Shown: positions 8,242 through 18,288, counted from the first letter of the stretch. The stretch is DNA of 44,085 bases from Rhodocyclus purpureus (GCF_016653115.1 NZ_NHRX01000063.1:95147-139231), one strand, 5' to 3'. Notes: generated by a model not told the origin, from the letters alone. Numbers and translations are program-made.

Positions 8242-9450
8242 TCAGAAGGACTGCGAGTACTGCGCGCCGAAGACCCAGATGCTGTCCTTGTACGTGCCGT
8301 TGACCAGCCCGCGACCAGCAGCCGTCTGGTCGTTGTTGATGTCGGCGTCCTTGAGGTAGAGGTAGGCGCCGCCGAAGTCGATGCGGCTGGAGGTGGAGAG
8401 CTTCCACTGGGCGCCGAGCGACAGCCAGACGCGGTTGTTGTCGGGCAGAGACACGAGGCGCGTGTCGGCGCCCTTGACCGGGGTCTGGTCGTAGGCGATA
8501 CCGAACTTCAGCTTCCAGGCGTCGTTCAGCAGGTAGTTGGCGCCGAGCGCGACGCGCCAGGTGTTGCGGAAGTCGGTGTCGAGCGTCTGCGTGAGGCTGG
8601 TGCCGTTGAAGATGTCGACCTTGTGCATGCTGCTCCAGCCGGTGCGCGAGAGGTCGCCGAGCATCTCCCAGCGGTCGCTGAGCTTCTGCGCGACGCTGAT
8701 GGTGAAGGTGTCGGGCAGCTTGAGATCTGCCTTGGCAGCGGTGCTGCCATTGATGTCGCCAGTGGTTTCGAACTTGACCGCCGAGCGGTAGGCGAGGCCG
8801 AGCTTGGTCGAAGGCGACAGCGTAAACAGGACGCCGGCGTTCCAGCCCCAGGCCTCGTCGTCGAGATTCAGTCTGACGGGCGAGAGATCGGTGGTCGAGG
8901 CGAGCCGCTGATACTCGGCGTCGAACTTCTGCCAGTTCAACCCGAAGCCGAGCGAGACCTTGTCGTTCACACGCCAGGCGAGCGAGGGATTGACGTTCAC
9001 CGTCCTGATCTCGAACTTCTGCGACTGCGCCCCACCCTTCCACGGGTTGTCGTACTCGGTCTTCAGGCCGAAGGGCGAGCTGATGCCGAGGCCGAAGTAA
9101 AGGTCCTTGGTCAGCGCCGCCGACAGGTAGGCATTGGGAATGAAGCGGGTGCTGCCGCCATCGCCGCCGTCTCCGGCCACAACGGCGTTCGAACTGCCGT
9201 TGGCGAACTTGAAGCTCGGCGTCACCGCGCTGACGCCGACCGAGATCTCGCGGTCCTGCAGCTGCGTCATCCCCGCCGGGTTGTAGAAGACCGTGCTGGC
9301 GTTGTCGGCGACTGCCGCCGAACCGGCGTAGGCGGTGCCGATGCCGCTGGCGTTCTGTTCGAGCAGTTGGAAGCCGGACGCCGACGCCTGGCCGGCGAAC
9401 AGGCCGAGAACGAGGGCGGGAACGATCTGCATCGTCGTTCTGGGGTTCAT
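8242..9450 (-). CDS. FadL/OmpP1 family outer-membrane transport protein
   Basis: The 402-residue product has a signal peptide of about 24 residues ending ASA. The mature N-terminus [20 protein letters not shown] continues to FYNPAGM, the hatch-domain signature of FadL-type channels for hydrophobic compounds such as long-chain fatty acids. The remainder shows alternating beta-strand character and ends in phenylalanine (YSQSF), as expected for a beta-barrel assembled by Bam. The ATG at 9450 is preferred over one 14 codons upstream, because it has an AGGAGA ribosome site at good spacing and begins the signal peptide. The actual substrate (fatty acid, aromatic hydrocarbon or other) cannot be decided here. 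Confidence 0.92.
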   Translation of the reverse strand: MNPRTTMQIVPALVLGLFAGQASASGFQLLEQNASGIGTAYAGSAAVADNASTVFYNPAGMTQLQDREISVGVSAVTPSFKFANGSSNAVVAGDGGDGGSTRFIPNAYLSAALTKDLYFGLGISSPFGLKTEYDNPWKGGAQSQKFEIRTVNVNPSLAWRVNDKVSLGFGLNWQKFDAEYQRLASTTDLSPVRLNLDDEAWGWNAGVLFTLSPSTKLGLAYRSAVKFETTGDINGSTAAKADLKLPDTFTISVAQKLSDRWEMLGDLSRTGWSSMHKVDIFNGTSLTQTLDTDFRNTWRVALGANYLLNDAWKLKFGIAYDQTPVKGADTRLVSLPDNNRVWLSLGAQWKLSTSSRIDFGGAYLYLKDADINNDQTAAGRGLVNGTYKDSIWVFGAQYSQSF

Positions 9451-9545
9451 CGTTGGGGATCTCCTGGGAATGGCGGTCGTGGACGAGGCCACTGCGATGG
9501 CGTAGCCCGCAATTCTAGCGTCTCGGGAGTTCGGCGCGTCGGGAT

Positions 9546-9944
9546 TTATTCGAGCTCGGGCAGCGCTCGCTTGTTGCCGTGCAGGTCCAGGGCGACATAG
9601 GTGAGGAGCGCCTCGGTCACCTTCACGGTCGCCGGGTCGGTCGGGTTCCGTTGGGCATAGACCTCGACCTTGACCGTGATCGAGGTGCGGCCGGTGGCGA
9701 CGACCTCAGCGAAGAAACTGACAATGTCGCCGACCGAAACCGGTTCGGTGAAGTGGAAGGCATTGACGGCGACGGTGGCGACGCGACCGCGGGCGCGGTA
9801 CATGGCGACGGTGGCGCCGGCGATGTCGGTCTGCGCCATGATCCAGCCGCCGAAGACGTCGCCGCTGGGGTTGAGGTCGGCCGGCATCGGCACGACGCGC
9901 AGCGCCGGCTGGCGCTCGGGAAGGACGACTGGCAGTTCCGGCAT
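9546..9944 (-). CDS. YciA-type acyl-CoA thioesterase
   Basis: The 132-residue hotdog-fold protein would hydrolyse acyl-CoA thioesters in the cytosol. The segment MPADLNPSGDVFGGWIMAQT followed by D is the family active-site region, with the catalytic aspartate after the helix-capping GGW. AVNAFHFTEPVSVGDIVSFF and the strand VEVYAQRNP follow as expected. The start is the ATG at 9944, just upstream of the conserved N-terminus. The frame continues upstream without family features. It is divergent from the ABC exporter. The 218-bp intergenic region shows no strong promoter to my eye. Confidence 0.92.
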   Translation of the reverse strand: MPELPVVLPERQPALRVVPMPADLNPSGDVFGGWIMAQTDIAGATVAMYRARGRVATVAVNAFHFTEPVSVGDIVSFFAEVVATGRTSITVKVEVYAQRNPTDPATVKVTEALLTYVALDLHGNKRALPELE

Positions 9945-10162
9945 GCTGGAATTCCCCGCTGAAGTTGGCAAGCGCAGCCGTGCACAGGAGACGGCCACCC
10001 GCCAATGGTAGCGCGCTCTCGCCGGAATCGGCAGCGGCGCGCACAGCCAGGCCCTTTCCCGGTGCAAAATCGTTCCGGCAGCCCGGGATCTATTCCGCGC
10101 CCGGGCGTTCTGACTCCAATCGGCAGAAGCCACCCTGCCCCACTTCATCCACCGAGCACCCC

Positions 10163-11956
10163 ATGCGTCATCGATCCTCGTCGCGCCCGCCTGCCGGCGC
10201 TCCCGCCCCCAGCGTCAGGCTGTGGCCCGCCTTGCGCCATCTCGCTCCCTACCTGTTGAGCTACAAGTGGCGCGTGTTGCTCGCCCTCGCCTGCCTGGTC
10301 GGCGCCAAGTTGGCCAACGTCGCGGTCCCCCTCGTCTTCAAGGACATGATCGACAGCCTGTCGGGAGCAGAGCAGGCGCTGGCCCTGCCGGTGCTGTTGC
10401 TGGCGCTGTACGGCTGCCTGCGTTTCTCGACCTCGCTGTTCACCGAGTTGCGCGAAATCCTGTTCGCGCGCGTCACCCAGCGTGCGGTGCGGCGCATCGC
10501 CCTGGAAGTGTTCCGCCACCTGCACGCGCTGTCACTGCGCTTTCATCTCGAACGGCAGACCGGCGGGGTCTCGCGCGACATCGAGCGTGGCTCGCGGGCG
10601 ATCTCCAGCCTGATCAGCTACACGCTCTATTCGATCCTGCCGACGCTGGTCGAAATCAGCCTCGTGCTTGGCATCCTCTACACCAAGTACGACTTCGGCT
10701 ACGTGCTGATCACCGTGCTCTCGCTCGCCGCCTACATCGTGTTCACCGTCACCGTCAGCAACTGGCGCATGGACATCCGGCGCAGGGTCAATGACACCGA
10801 CTCCGAGGCCAACACGCGCGCGGTCGACAGCCTGCTCAACTACGAGACGGTGAAATACTTCAACAACGAGGACTTCGAGGCACGCCGCTACGACGCGCAG
10901 ATGGCACGCTGGGAGGAGGCGGCGACGAGGAGCCAGGTCTCGCTGTCCTACCTCAACCTCGGCCAGCAGCTGATCATCGCCGGTGGCGTCACCGCGATCA
11001 TGTGGCGCGCGGCGTCCGGGGTCGTCGCCGGCAGCATGTCGATCGGCGACTTGGTGCTGGTCAATGCCTTCCTCATCCAGCTCTATGTCCCGCTCAACTT
11101 CCTCGGCGTCGTCTATCGCGAGATCCGCCAGGCGCTCGCCGACATCGAACGCATGTTCACCCTGCTCGCGGTGAACCGCGAGGTCGCCGATGCGGCCGAC
11201 GCCGTCGATCTTCCCCCCGGGCCGGTCGAGCTCCGCTTCGACGCGGTCGACTTCCGCTACGACCCGCGCCGCCGGATCCTCGACCAGGTCAGCTTCGTCG
11301 TTCCGCCCGGACGCACCCTGGCCGTCGTCGGCCATTCGGGAGCGGGCAAGTCGACGCTGGCGCGCCTGCTCTTCCGCTTCTACGACGTCAGCGGCGGCGC
11401 CATCCGTCTCAACGGCATCGACCTGCGCGCGCTGCGCCAGGCCAGCCTGCGCGCGTCGATCGGCATCGTCCCGCAGGACACGGTGTTGTTCAACGACACG
11501 CTCTTCTACAACATCCAGTACGGACGCCCCGAGGCAACGCGCGAGGAAGTGCTGGCGGCGGCCGCGGCGGCGCAGCTGACGCGCTTCATCGACTCGCTGC
11601 CCGACGGGCTGGAGACGCGCGTCGGCGAACGCGGGCTGAAGCTATCCGGCGGCGAGAAGCAGCGCGTGGCGATCGCGCGCGCGCTCCTGAAGAACCCGCC
11701 GTTGCTGGTCTTCGACGAGGCGACCTCGGCGCTCGACTCGCACACCGAGAAGGCGATCCAGGCCAGCCTCGACGCCGCCGCGCGCGGACGCACGACGCTG
11801 ATCATCGCGCATCGCCTGTCGACGGTGATGGACGCCGACGAGATCCTGGTGATGGACGCCGGCCAGATCGTCGAGCGCGGCACGCACGCCGACCTTCTGG
11901 CGCGCAACGGCCGCTACGCGCGCATGTGGGCCTTGCAGCAGGAGGAAGAAGGGTAA
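10163..11956 (+). CDS. Atm1/HMT1-type ABC exporter (fused permease-ATPase)
   Basis: The 597-residue half-transporter probably works as a homodimer in the inner membrane. An N-terminal basic tail of about 20 residues is followed by six transmembrane helices (about 30-310). The permease region carries NYETVKYFNNE, a hallmark of the Atm1/HMT1 group that exports glutathione-linked metals or related thiol compounds. The ATPase domain has GHSGAGKST (about 389-397), the signature LSGGEKQRVAIARALL (from about 494), FDEATSALD (from about 517) and an AHRLST switch histidine. The ATG at 10163 is chosen because sequence upstream lacks family similarity. It is transcribed alone and convergent with the ribosomal cluster. 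The substrate is inferred from subfamily only. Confidence 0.92.
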   Translation: MRHRSSSRPPAGAPAPSVRLWPALRHLAPYLLSYKWRVLLALACLVGAKLANVAVPLVFKDMIDSLSGAEQALALPVLLLALYGCLRFSTSLFTELREILFARVTQRAVRRIALEVFRHLHALSLRFHLERQTGGVSRDIERGSRAISSLISYTLYSILPTLVEISLVLGILYTKYDFGYVLITVLSLAAYIVFTVTVSNWRMDIRRRVNDTDSEANTRAVDSLLNYETVKYFNNEDFEARRYDAQMARWEEAATRSQVSLSYLNLGQQLIIAGGVTAIMWRAASGVVAGSMSIGDLVLVNAFLIQLYVPLNFLGVVYREIRQALADIERMFTLLAVNREVADAADAVDLPPGPVELRFDAVDFRYDPRRRILDQVSFVVPPGRTLAVVGHSGAGKSTLARLLFRFYDVSGGAIRLNGIDLRALRQASLRASIGIVPQDTVLFNDTLFYNIQYGRPEATREEVLAAAAAAQLTRFIDSLPDGLETRVGERGLKLSGGEKQRVAIARALLKNPPLLVFDEATSALDSHTEKAIQASLDAAARGRTTLIIAHRLSTVMDADEILVMDAGQIVERGTHADLLARNGRYARMWALQQEEEG

Positions 11957-12002
11957 GGGGACACCATGTACAACGGGGACACCTTGTATCCAAGGTGTCC
12001 CC
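11957..12002 (+). repeat. GGGGACACC repeat with hairpin
   Basis: Immediately after the ABC exporter stop, GGGGACACCATGTAC (11957-11971) is followed by a near copy GGGGACACCTTGTA (11975-11988). The second copy forms a perfect 11-bp hairpin with AAGGTGTCCCC (11992-12002). It resembles short REP-like palindromes but is found once here, so it may be a mobile-element scar or a transcript-end structure. Confidence 0.6.
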
Positions 12003-12006
12003 GCAC

Positions 12007-12037
12007 AAAAAAGCCAGGCTTGTGGCCTGGCTTTTTT
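12007..12037. terminator. Bidirectional intrinsic terminator
   Basis: AAAAAAGCCAGGC (12007-12019) and GCCTGGCTTTTTT (12025-12037) form a strong stem with a five-base loop. T-runs follow in both directions. It serves both the plus-strand ABC exporter and the minus-strand supercluster ending at rplQ. Confidence 0.95.
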
Positions 12038-12079
12038 TGCTGTTACCGGACGACGCTGAGTTCGCCCTTGCTGCCCTGC

Positions 12080-12466
12080 TTACTCGGCGGCCACTGCATC
12101 AGCCGGTTCCGGCTGGTCGAGCAGTTGCACGTAAGCCATCGGGGCGTTGTCGCCCTGACGGAACCCGCACTTCAGGATGCGCAGGTAGCCGCCGTTACGC
12201 GTGGCGAAACGCGGGCCGAGTTCGTTGAACAGCTTGCCGACGATCTCGCGATCGCGCAGGCGGTCGAAAGCCAGGCGGCGATTGGCCAGGCTGGGCTTCT
12301 TGCCGAGCGTGATCAGCGGTTCGACCACACGACGCAGTTCCTTGGCTTTCGGAAGCGTCGTCTTGATCGTTTCGTGCTGGAGCAGCGACACGGACATGTT
12401 GCGCAGCATGGCCAGGCGGTGCGCGCTGGTGCGGTTGAGTTTACGGAGACCCTGACGGTGACGCAT
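12080..12466 (-). CDS. rplQ: 50S ribosomal protein L17
   Basis: The 128-residue protein matches the E. coli length (127). It begins [20 protein letters not shown], the invariant L17 start, and contains [21 protein letters not shown]17 sits near the peptide exit tunnel of the large subunit. It is the last gene of the alpha block, 36 bp after rpoA and directly before the bidirectional terminator. Confidence 0.98.
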   Translation of the reverse strand: MRHRQGLRKLNRTSAHRLAMLRNMSVSLLQHETIKTTLPKAKELRRVVEPLITLGKKPSLANRRLAFDRLRDREIVGKLFNELGPRFATRNGGYLRILKCGFRQGDNAPMAYVQLLDQPEPADAVAAE

Positions 12467-12502
12467 TTGTTGTTCCTCTCTTGTACTAGCCGGTGAGCGG
12501 CA

Positions 12503-13477
12503 TTACTTCTCGAGGCCAGCCGGAGGCCAATTCTCCAGCTTCATCCCCAAGGTCAGACCGCGCGCGGCCAGGACTTCCTTGATTTCGTTGAGCGACTTGC
12601 GACCGAGGTTCGGCGTCTTCAGCAGTTCGTTCTCGGTGCGCTGGATCAGGTCGCCGATGTAGTAGATGTTCTCGGCCTTGAGGCAGTTGGCCGAGCGCAC
12701 CGTCAGTTCCAGATCGTCGACCGGACGCAGCAGCACCGGATCCACCTGGACGGCCTTCTGGCTTTCCACCGGCGCCGAGGTGCCCTCCAGCGAAGCGAAC
12801 ACTTCCAGCTGACCCATCAGGATGCGCGCCGCCGTGCGGATCGCCTCTTCCGGCTCGATGACACCGTTCGTCTCGATGTCCATCACCAGCTTGTCGAGGT
12901 CGGTACGCTGTTCGACGCGGGCGCTCTCGACCGCATAGCTGACGCGGCGAACCGGGCTGAACGAGGCGTCCAGCACCAGCTTGCCGATGCTCTTGCCTTC
13001 GTCGCCGAGGTTGCGTGCGTTGCCGGGAACGTAGCCACGGCCCTTCTGCACCTTCAGTTCGAGCGCCAGCTTGCCGCCAGCCGAGAGGTGCGCGATCACG
13101 TGCTCCGGATTGATGATCTCGACGTCGTGCGACGTCTCGATGTCGGAGGCACGAACGACGCCTTCGCCTTCCTTCTTCAGCTGCAGGACCACTTCGTCGC
13201 GCTCATGCAGCTTGAAGACGATACCCTTCAGGTTGAGCAGGATGTCGACGACGTCTTCCTGGACGCCGTCGATCGTCGAGTACTCGTGCAGAACACCTTC
13301 GATCGTGACGTCCGTCGGCGCGTAACCCGGCATCGAGGAAAGCAGGATGCGGCGCAGCGCATTACCGAGCGTGTGACCATAGCCGCGCTCGAACGGCTCC
13401 ATCACGACGCGCGCCTGCACCGGCGACACGCTTTGCACATCGATGATGCGCGGTTTCAATAGTCCACTGCTTTGCAT
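12503..13477 (-). CDS. rpoA: RNA polymerase alpha subunit
   Basis: The 324-residue protein has the dimerisation domain (about 1-230), with [20 protein letters not shown] for core assembly, a flexible linker and the C-terminal domain. The latter carries [14 protein letters not shown], whose arginine, asparagine, cysteine and lysine match the DNA-UP-element contacts of E. coli alpha (R265 region). The end helix reads [20 protein letters not shown]. The start is the ATG at 13477 ([11 protein letters not shown]), supported by an AAAGGA ribosome site. An in-frame ATG nine codons upstream lacks one. Confidence 0.98.
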   Translation of the reverse strand: MQSSGLLKPRIIDVQSVSPVQARVVMEPFERGYGHTLGNALRRILLSSMPGYAPTDVTIEGVLHEYSTIDGVQEDVVDILLNLKGIVFKLHERDEVVLQLKKEGEGVVRASDIETSHDVEIINPEHVIAHLSAGGKLALELKVQKGRGYVPGNARNLGDEGKSIGKLVLDASFSPVRRVSYAVESARVEQRTDLDKLVMDIETNGVIEPEEAIRTAARILMGQLEVFASLEGTSAPVESQKAVQVDPVLLRPVDDLELTVRSANCLKAENIYYIGDLIQRTENELLKTPNLGRKSLNEIKEVLAARGLTLGMKLENWPPAGLEK

Positions 13478-13516
13478 GTGTAGTCCTTTGCCCGATTCGG
13501 TCAAGCCGAGCCGCCA

Positions 13517-14146
13517 TTACTTCGAATACAGTTCGATCACGAGGCCTTCGTTGATCGTCGGCGGCAACTCGCTGCGTTGCGGACGGGCCTTGTAGGTGCC
13601 CTTGCCGGCCTTCGCATCGACTTCGACCCATTCCGGGAAACCACGCGATTCGGCGGCGGCGAGCGCAGCCTTGACGCGCAGCTGGCCCTTAGCCTTCTCG
13701 GCGAGTTCGACCACGTCGCCGGGGCTGACCTGGAACGACGGAATGTTCACGCGGCGGCCGTTGACCAGCACGCCGTTGTGGCGAACCAGCTGGCGCGATT
13801 CGGCGCGCGAGCCGGCGAAGCCCATGCGGTGGGCGACGGTGTCGAGACGCGATTCGAGCAGTTGCAGCAGGATTTCGCCGGTCACGCCACGGCGGCGGTC
13901 GGCTTCCTTGTACACCTTGCGGAACTGGCCTTCGAGCACGCCGTAGATGCGGCGAATCTTCTGCTTCTCACGCAGGTGCACGCCGTAGTCGGACAGACGC
14001 TGTCCCGACTTCTGGCCGTGCTGACCCGGCGCGTAGGAGCGGCGCTCGATGGCGCACTTGTCGGTAAAACACTTCTCGGCCTTCAGGAACAGCTTTTCGC
14101 CTTCGCGGCGGCACTGACGGCATTTCGGATCGAGATTGCGAGCCAC
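13517..14146 (-). CDS. rpsD: 30S ribosomal protein S4 (zinc-type)
   Basis: The 209-residue primary 16S rRNA-binding protein helps to nucleate small-subunit assembly. The N-terminus has four cysteines at 9, 12, 26 and 31, the spacing of zinc-binding S4 as in Thermus, while E. coli S4 lacks most of them. The S4 RNA-binding domain follows near residue 98 ([20 protein letters not shown]). Whether S4 regulates this operon as in E. coli is uncertain, because the leader before rpsM is very short. Confidence 0.98.
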   Translation of the reverse strand: MARNLDPKCRQCRREGEKLFLKAEKCFTDKCAIERRSYAPGQHGQKSGQRLSDYGVHLREKQKIRRIYGVLEGQFRKVYKEADRRRGVTGEILLQLLESRLDTVAHRMGFAGSRAESRQLVRHNGVLVNGRRVNIPSFQVSPGDVVELAEKAKGQLRVKAALAAAESRGFPEWVEVDAKAGKGTYKARPQRSELPPTINEGLVIELYSK

Positions 14147-14158
14147 AGTTCTTTCTCC

Positions 14159-14548
14159 TTAAATGCGGCGCTTCTTGGGCGGGCGGCAGCCGTTGTGCGG
14201 AACCGGCGTCACGTCGGTGATCGACGTGATCTTCATGCCGAGGGCGTTCAGCGCACGAACCGACGATTCGCGGCCGGGGCCGGGGCCCTTGATGCGCACT
14301 TCGAGGTTCTTCACGCCACACTCGACGGCCACCTTGCCGGCGGCTTCGGCAGCCACCTGCGCGGCGAACGGGGTGCTCTTGCGCGAGCCCTTGAAGCCGG
14401 CGCCACCCGAGGTCGCCCACGACAGGGCATTGCCCTGACGGTCGGTAATGGTGATGATGGTGTTGTTGAACGACGCGTGGATGTGGGCGATGCCCTCGGC
14501 GACGTTCTTCTTGATTTTCTTGCGGACTTTCGGCGCGGTCTTGGCCAT
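14159..14548 (-). CDS. rpsK: 30S ribosomal protein S11
   Basis: The 129-residue protein forms part of the small-subunit platform near the mRNA exit. It contains [20 protein letters not shown] and ends with [18 protein letters not shown], both diagnostic. It lies 12 bp after rpsM and 12 bp before rpsD, consistent with one transcript. Confidence 0.98.
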   Translation of the reverse strand: MAKTAPKVRKKIKKNVAEGIAHIHASFNNTIITITDRQGNALSWATSGGAGFKGSRKSTPFAAQVAAEAAGKVAVECGVKNLEVRIKGPGPGRESSVRALNALGMKITSITDVTPVPHNGCRPPKKRRI

Positions 14549-14560
14549 GGTCGTATCCTC

Positions 14561-14923
14561 TTACTTCTTGCCGGCGATCGGCTTGCGCGGGCCCTTGCGC
14601 GTACGGGCGTTGGTGCGCGTACGCTGTCCACGGCAGGGCAAGCCCTTGCGGTGGCGCAGACCACGGTAGCAACCAAGGTCCATCAGACGCTTGATGCTCA
14701 TCGTCACTTCACGACGCAGATCACCCTCGACGGTGAACTTGCCGACTTCGTCGCGCAAGCGCTCCATCTCGGCGTCCGTCAGGTCCTTCATCTTCCTGGA
14801 ACGTACAACCCCAGCCGCATCGCAGATCTTCTGCGCGCGCGTACGACCGATACCGTAGATGGCGGTCAACGCGATCTCGGCGTGCTGGTGGTTGGGAATG
14901 TTTACCCCTGCAATGCGGGCCAT
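14561..14923 (-). CDS. rpsM: 30S ribosomal protein S13
   Basis: The 120-residue head protein contacts the large subunit (bridges B1a/B1b) and P-site t[23 protein letters not shown] starts the protein. [20 protein letters not shown] and a basic tail end it. It is the first gene of the alpha block and has its own likely promoter at 14953-14981, which leaves a leader of only about 23 bases. Confidence 0.98.
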   Translation of the reverse strand: MARIAGVNIPNHQHAEIALTAIYGIGRTRAQKICDAAGVVRSRKMKDLTDAEMERLRDEVGKFTVEGDLRREVTMSIKRLMDLGCYRGLRHRKGLPCRGQRTRTNARTRKGPRKPIAGKK

Positions 14924-14952
14924 CGATTCACCCCAATTTAGCGAAACTTCTG

Positions 14953-14981
14953 ATTATATCTTCAACCGTCACCCGACTCAA
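14953..14981 (-). promoter_or_regulatory. Sigma70-like promoter before rpsM
   Basis: Reading the minus strand: TTGAGT (14976-14981), a 17-bp spacer, then a perfect TATAAT (14953-14958). Predicted start is near 14946. It would transcribe rpsM, rpsK, rpsD, rpoA and rplQ independently of upstream readthrough. Confidence 0.7.
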
Positions 14982-14994
14982 AGAGCCGTGACGA

Positions 14995-15108
14995 TCAACC
15001 TTGACGCTGCTTGTGCCGCGGATCGGAACAGATCACGCGCACAACGCCGTGGCGCCGTATGATTTTGCAATTGCGGCAAATCCGCTTTACAGATGCCAGC
15101 ACCTTCAT
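14995..15108 (-). CDS. rpmJ: 50S ribosomal protein L36 (zinc-type)
   Basis: This 37-residue protein is easily missed because of its size. It begins [20 protein letters not shown] and ends [11 protein letters not shown]. Cys11, Cys14, Cys27 and His32 form the zinc ribbon of the C+ form. L36 stabilises 23S rRNA near the GTPase centre. AGGAG precedes the ATG by seven bases. It sits between infA and rpsM, the usual betaproteobacterial place. A 62-codon overlapping frame on the same strand is not a gene. Confidence 0.97.
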   Translation of the reverse strand: MKVLASVKRICRNCKIIRRHGVVRVICSDPRHKQRQG

Positions 15109-15180
15109 GTTCAGCTCCTGGTTGCTCGACTTCGGGCGCAGCCAGCCGTCCGCCGAATTTCTTCACTGCGTAGAGATTCG

Positions 15181-15399
15181 TTATTTGGCGCGGAAGACGA
15201 TCCGCGCCCGGGATAAGTCGTAGGGCGTCAGTTGCACGGTCACCTTGTCGCCCGGGAGGATGCGGATGTAGTGCATCCGCATCTTGCCCGAGATGAAGCC
15301 GAGAACGACGTGACCGTTTTCCAGCTTGACCCGGAAGGTCGCGTTGGGGAGGTTCTCGATGACCTCGCCCTGCATTTCGATGAGATCTTCCTTGGCCAT
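15181..15399 (-). CDS. infA: Translation initiation factor IF-1
   Basis: The 72-residue OB-fold protein blocks the A site during initiation. It begins [20 protein letters not shown] and ends [16 protein letters not shown]. The start is the ATG at 15399, a single base after the secY stop. A longer frame upstream lies inside secY and is rejected. Confidence 0.98.
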   Translation of the reverse strand: MAKEDLIEMQGEVIENLPNATFRVKLENGHVVLGFISGKMRMHYIRILPGDKVTVQLTPYDLSRARIVFRAK

Positions 15400-15400
15400 C

Positions 15401-16726
15401 TTATTTCGCTGTAAATCCAGAACCCTTGAAGTTGGCCTTCTTGAGCAGGCCCTCATACTGGTGGGACATCACGTACGCCTGCACCTGCGACATGAAATCC
15501 ATGGTCACCACCACGATGATCAGCAGCGAGGTTCCGCCGAAGTAGAACGGGACGTTCCACTTGAGGATCAGGAACTCCGGCAGCAGACACACCACCGTGA
15601 TGTAGGCGGCGCCGACCAGCGTCAGCCGCATCAGGATCTTGTCGATGTACTTCGCCGTCTGCTCGCCCGGACGGATGCCCGGAACGAAGGCACCACTCTT
15701 CTTCAGGTTCTCGGCCGTCTCCTTGGAGTTGAAGACCAGCGCCGTGTAGAAGAAACAGAAGAAGATGATCGCGGTCGCGTAGAGCATGACGTAGATCGGC
15801 TGCCCCGGCGACAGGGTGCCGGCGAAGTCCTTCAGCCAGGTCATCGATTCGTTCGACCCGAACCATCCGGCGATGGTCGCCGGGAACAGGATGATCGACG
15901 AAGCGAAAATCGGCGGAATGACGCCCGACATGTTCAGCTTCAGCGGCAGGTGCGAACTCTGACCACCGTAGATCTTGTTGCCGACCTGGCGCTTCGCGTA
16001 GTTGACCAGGATCTTGCGCTGGCCGCGCTCGACGAAGACGACGAAGGCCGTGACCACACCCACCAGCAGCGTGATGACGATGGCCGTCAGCGGATGCATG
16101 GCACCGGTGCGCACCAGTTCGAGCAGGCCGCCGATCGAACTCGGCAGTCCGGCAGCGATACCGGCGAAGATGATGATCGAGATGCCGTTGCCTAGGCCAC
16201 GCTCGGTGATCTGCTCGCCCAGCCACATCAGGAACATGGTGCCCGTGAGCAGCGTCGTCACCGCGGTGAGGCGGAACATCAGGCCAGGATCGATCACCAG
16301 GCCCGGCTGCGACTCCAGCGCGATGGCGATGCCGATACCCTGGAACAGGGCCAGGAAGACCGTGCCGTAGCGGGTGTACTGCGTGATCTTGCGCCGCCCG
16401 GCCTCGCCTTCCTTCTTCAGCGCTTCCAGCGTCGGACTGGCGACGGTCATCAACTGCATGATGATCGACGCCGAGATGTACGGCATGATGCCGAGCGCGA
16501 AGATCGTGAAGCGCGACAGGGCGCCACCCGAGAACATGTTGAACATGCCGAGGATGCCGCCCTGTTGCCGGCTGAACAACTCGGCCAGGACCTCTGCGTC
16601 GATCCCCGGCACGGGGATATGCGCACCGATACGGTAGACGAGCAAGGCGCCGAGGAGAAACCACAGCCGGCGCTTGAGGTCGCCGAACTTGCCGCCCTTG
16701 CCGATTGCGCCCGGATTAGTTGCCAA
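15401..16726 (-). CDS. secY: Protein translocase subunit SecY
   Basis: The 441-residue membrane protein forms the SecYEG channel for Sec-dependent export and membrane insertion. Ten hydrophobic helices are visible. Marks include the N-terminal [20 protein letters not shown], the plug-region [20 protein letters not shown], and the cytosolic loop KNRNAG-equivalent region before [19 protein letters not shown]. It is encoded between rplO and infA. Its partner secE lies in this window at 42433-42786; secG is not seen. Confidence 0.97.
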   Translation of the reverse strand: MATNPGAIGKGGKFGDLKRRLWFLLGALLVYRIGAHIPVPGIDAEVLAELFSRQQGGILGMFNMFSGGALSRFTIFALGIMPYISASIIMQLMTVASPTLEALKKEGEAGRRKITQYTRYGTVFLALFQGIGIAIALESQPGLVIDPGLMFRLTAVTTLLTGTMFLMWLGEQITERGLGNGISIIIFAGIAAGLPSSIGGLLELVRTGAMHPLTAIVITLLVGVVTAFVVFVERGQRKILVNYAKRQVGNKIYGGQSSHLPLKLNMSGVIPPIFASSIILFPATIAGWFGSNESMTWLKDFAGTLSPGQPIYVMLYATAIIFFCFFYTALVFNSKETAENLKKSGAFVPGIRPGEQTAKYIDKILMRLTLVGAAYITVVCLLPEFLILKWNVPFYFGGTSLLIIVVVTMDFMSQVQAYVMSHQYEGLLKKANFKGSGFTAK

Positions 16727-16743
16727 GACCGGTCACCCGTCTC

Positions 16744-17178
16744 TTACTCGGAAACCGAGCCGCCGGCGGCTTCGATCGCCGCACGTGCGCCGGCGGTGGC
16801 GCCGACGCCGACCAGCTTGACCGCACGCGTGATCTCACCCGACAGGACCACCTTGGCCGACAGCGCGTGCTGAGCGACGATACCGGCAGCCTTCAGCGTC
16901 AGCAGGTCGATCTCGTCGATCGGCAGCATCTCGATTTCCGACAGGCGGACTTCGACGTTGCGCGCGTTGGTCAGCGAGATGAAGCCACGCTTCGGCAGAC
17001 GGCGCTGCAAAGGCATCTGACCGCCTTCGAAACCAACCTTGTGGAAACCACCGGCGCGCGACTTCTGACCCTTGTGGCCACGACCGCAGGTCTTGCCCAG
17101 ACCCGAGCCGATGCCGCGACCGACGCGACGGCGCTCCTTCTTCGAACCTTCACCAGGCTGAATCGTGTTCAGTTTCAT
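16744..17178 (-). CDS. rplO: 50S ribosomal protein L15
   Basis: The 144-residue protein has the glycine-rich, basic N-terminus [20 protein letters not shown], with [11 protein letters not shown] following, that threads into 23S rRNA. A globular C-terminal half ends [12 protein letters not shown]. It is separated from rpmD by one base and precedes secY by 17 bases. Confidence 0.97.
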   Translation of the reverse strand: MKLNTIQPGEGSKKERRRVGRGIGSGLGKTCGRGHKGQKSRAGGFHKVGFEGGQMPLQRRLPKRGFISLTNARNVEVRLSEIEMLPIDEIDLLTLKAAGIVAQHALSAKVVLSGEITRAVKLVGVGATAGARAAIEAAGGSVSE

Positions 17179-17179
17179 C

Positions 17180-17362
17180 TTAGGCTTCCCACTTCAGCAG
17201 GTACGAGACCTTGTTGATCATGCCGCGCACTGCCGGCGTGTCTTCAAGCACGGACGAGCTGTTCAGGCGACGCAGGCCGAGGCCGCGCACGGTCGCGCGA
17301 TGCGACTGCTTGGTGCCGATCAGGCTCTTCACGAGCGTGACTTTGATTTTGTTTTCAGACAT
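17180..17362 (-). CDS. rpmD: 50S ribosomal protein L30
   Basis: The 60-residue protein has the typical bacterial short form: [20 protein letters not shown], then GLRRLNSS and a closing VSYLLKW. It lies three bases after rpsE and one base before rplO, which implies tight translational coupling. Confidence 0.96.
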   Translation of the reverse strand: MSENKIKVTLVKSLIGTKQSHRATVRGLGLRRLNSSSVLEDTPAVRGMINKVSYLLKWEA

Positions 17363-17365
17363 GTC

Positions 17366-17893
17366 TTACCCCGTGATTTCTGCGACCGTCTTGCCGCGCT
17401 TGGCGGCAATCTCGGCCGGGGTGCTCATGGCTTGCAGGCCGTTGAGCGTGGCACGAACGATGTTGTAGGGATTGGTCGAGCCGTGCGCCTTGGCGACGAC
17501 GTTGGTCATCCCCATGACGTCGAAGACCGCGCGCATGGCGCCGCCGGCGATGACGCCGGTGCCGTCCGGGGCCGGCTGGATCATCACCGTCGACGCGCCG
17601 TGGCGGCCGATCACGGTGTGATGCAGGGTGCCGTTCTTCAGGCTGACCTTGACCATCTTGCGACGCGCTTCTTCCATCGCCTTCTGCACGGCGACCGGAA
17701 CTTCACGCGACTTGCCCTTGCCCATGCCGACGCCACCGTCGCCGTCACCGACCACGGTCAATGCTGCGAAACCGAGGATACGACCACCCTTCACGACCTT
17801 CGTGACACGGTTGATCGATACCATCTTCTCGCGCATGCCGTCATCGCGCTCTTCGCCCTGCTGGGGCTTCTTGTCTCTTTGCGGTTTAGCCAT
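17366..17893 (-). CDS. rpsE: 30S ribosomal protein S5
   Basis: The 175-residue protein acts in translational fidelity and mRNA unwinding at the entry site. The N-terminal double-stranded-RNA-like domain reads [39 protein letters not shown] is the ribosome-ambiguity/spectinomycin loop region, followed by a [16 protein letters not shown] fold. A short charged extension (about 20 residues) precedes the core. Confidence 0.98.
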   Translation of the reverse strand: MAKPQRDKKPQQGEERDDGMREKMVSINRVTKVVKGGRILGFAALTVVGDGDGGVGMGKGKSREVPVAVQKAMEEARRKMVKVSLKNGTLHHTVIGRHGASTVMIQPAPDGTGVIAGGAMRAVFDVMGMTNVVAKAHGSTNPYNIVRATLNGLQAMSTPAEIAAKRGKTVAEITG

Positions 17894-17921
17894 TATTTAC
17901 TCCGATCCTTGTCCGGGCCGA

Positions 17922-18278
17922 TCAGAACTTCAGACCGGCTTCACGCGCGGCTTCCGCCAGCGCCTTGACGCGCCCGTGGTACTGGAAGCCGCTGCGGTCG
18001 AAGGCAACCTGCTCGATGCCCGCCTTCAGCGCGCGCTCGGCGACCAGCTTGCCGATCGCCGCAGCAGCAGCGACGTTGCCACCGTTGGCCAGATCCTTGC
18101 GGACCTCCGGCTCCAGCGACGAAGCGGACACGAGGGTGCGTGCGCCACCGTCGGCGACGACTTGGGCGTAAATATGGCTGTTGGTGCGATGCACCGACAA
18201 GCGCACCACTTTCAGTTCGGCGATCTTGGCCCGGGTTTTGCGGGCCCGGCGCAACCTTGCCTGGTTCTTGTCAATCAT
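17922..18278 (-). CDS. rplR: 50S ribosomal protein L18
   Basis: The 118-residue protein binds 5S rRNA in the central protuberance with L5. Family marks are [16 protein letters not shown] and the C-terminal [20 protein letters not shown]. It lies 10 bases after rplF and 28 bases before rpsE. Confidence 0.97.
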   Translation of the reverse strand: MIDKNQARLRRARKTRAKIAELKVVRLSVHRTNSHIYAQVVADGGARTLVSASSLEPEVRKDLANGGNVAAAAAIGKLVAERALKAGIEQVAFDRSGFQYHGRVKALAEAAREAGLKF

Positions 18279-18288
18279 TTAGCCACCC

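Noticed and set aside
14978-15166. 62-codon minus-strand frame between rpsM and infA
   Set aside because: It overlaps the authentic 37-residue rpmJ gene in another frame and has no family similarity.
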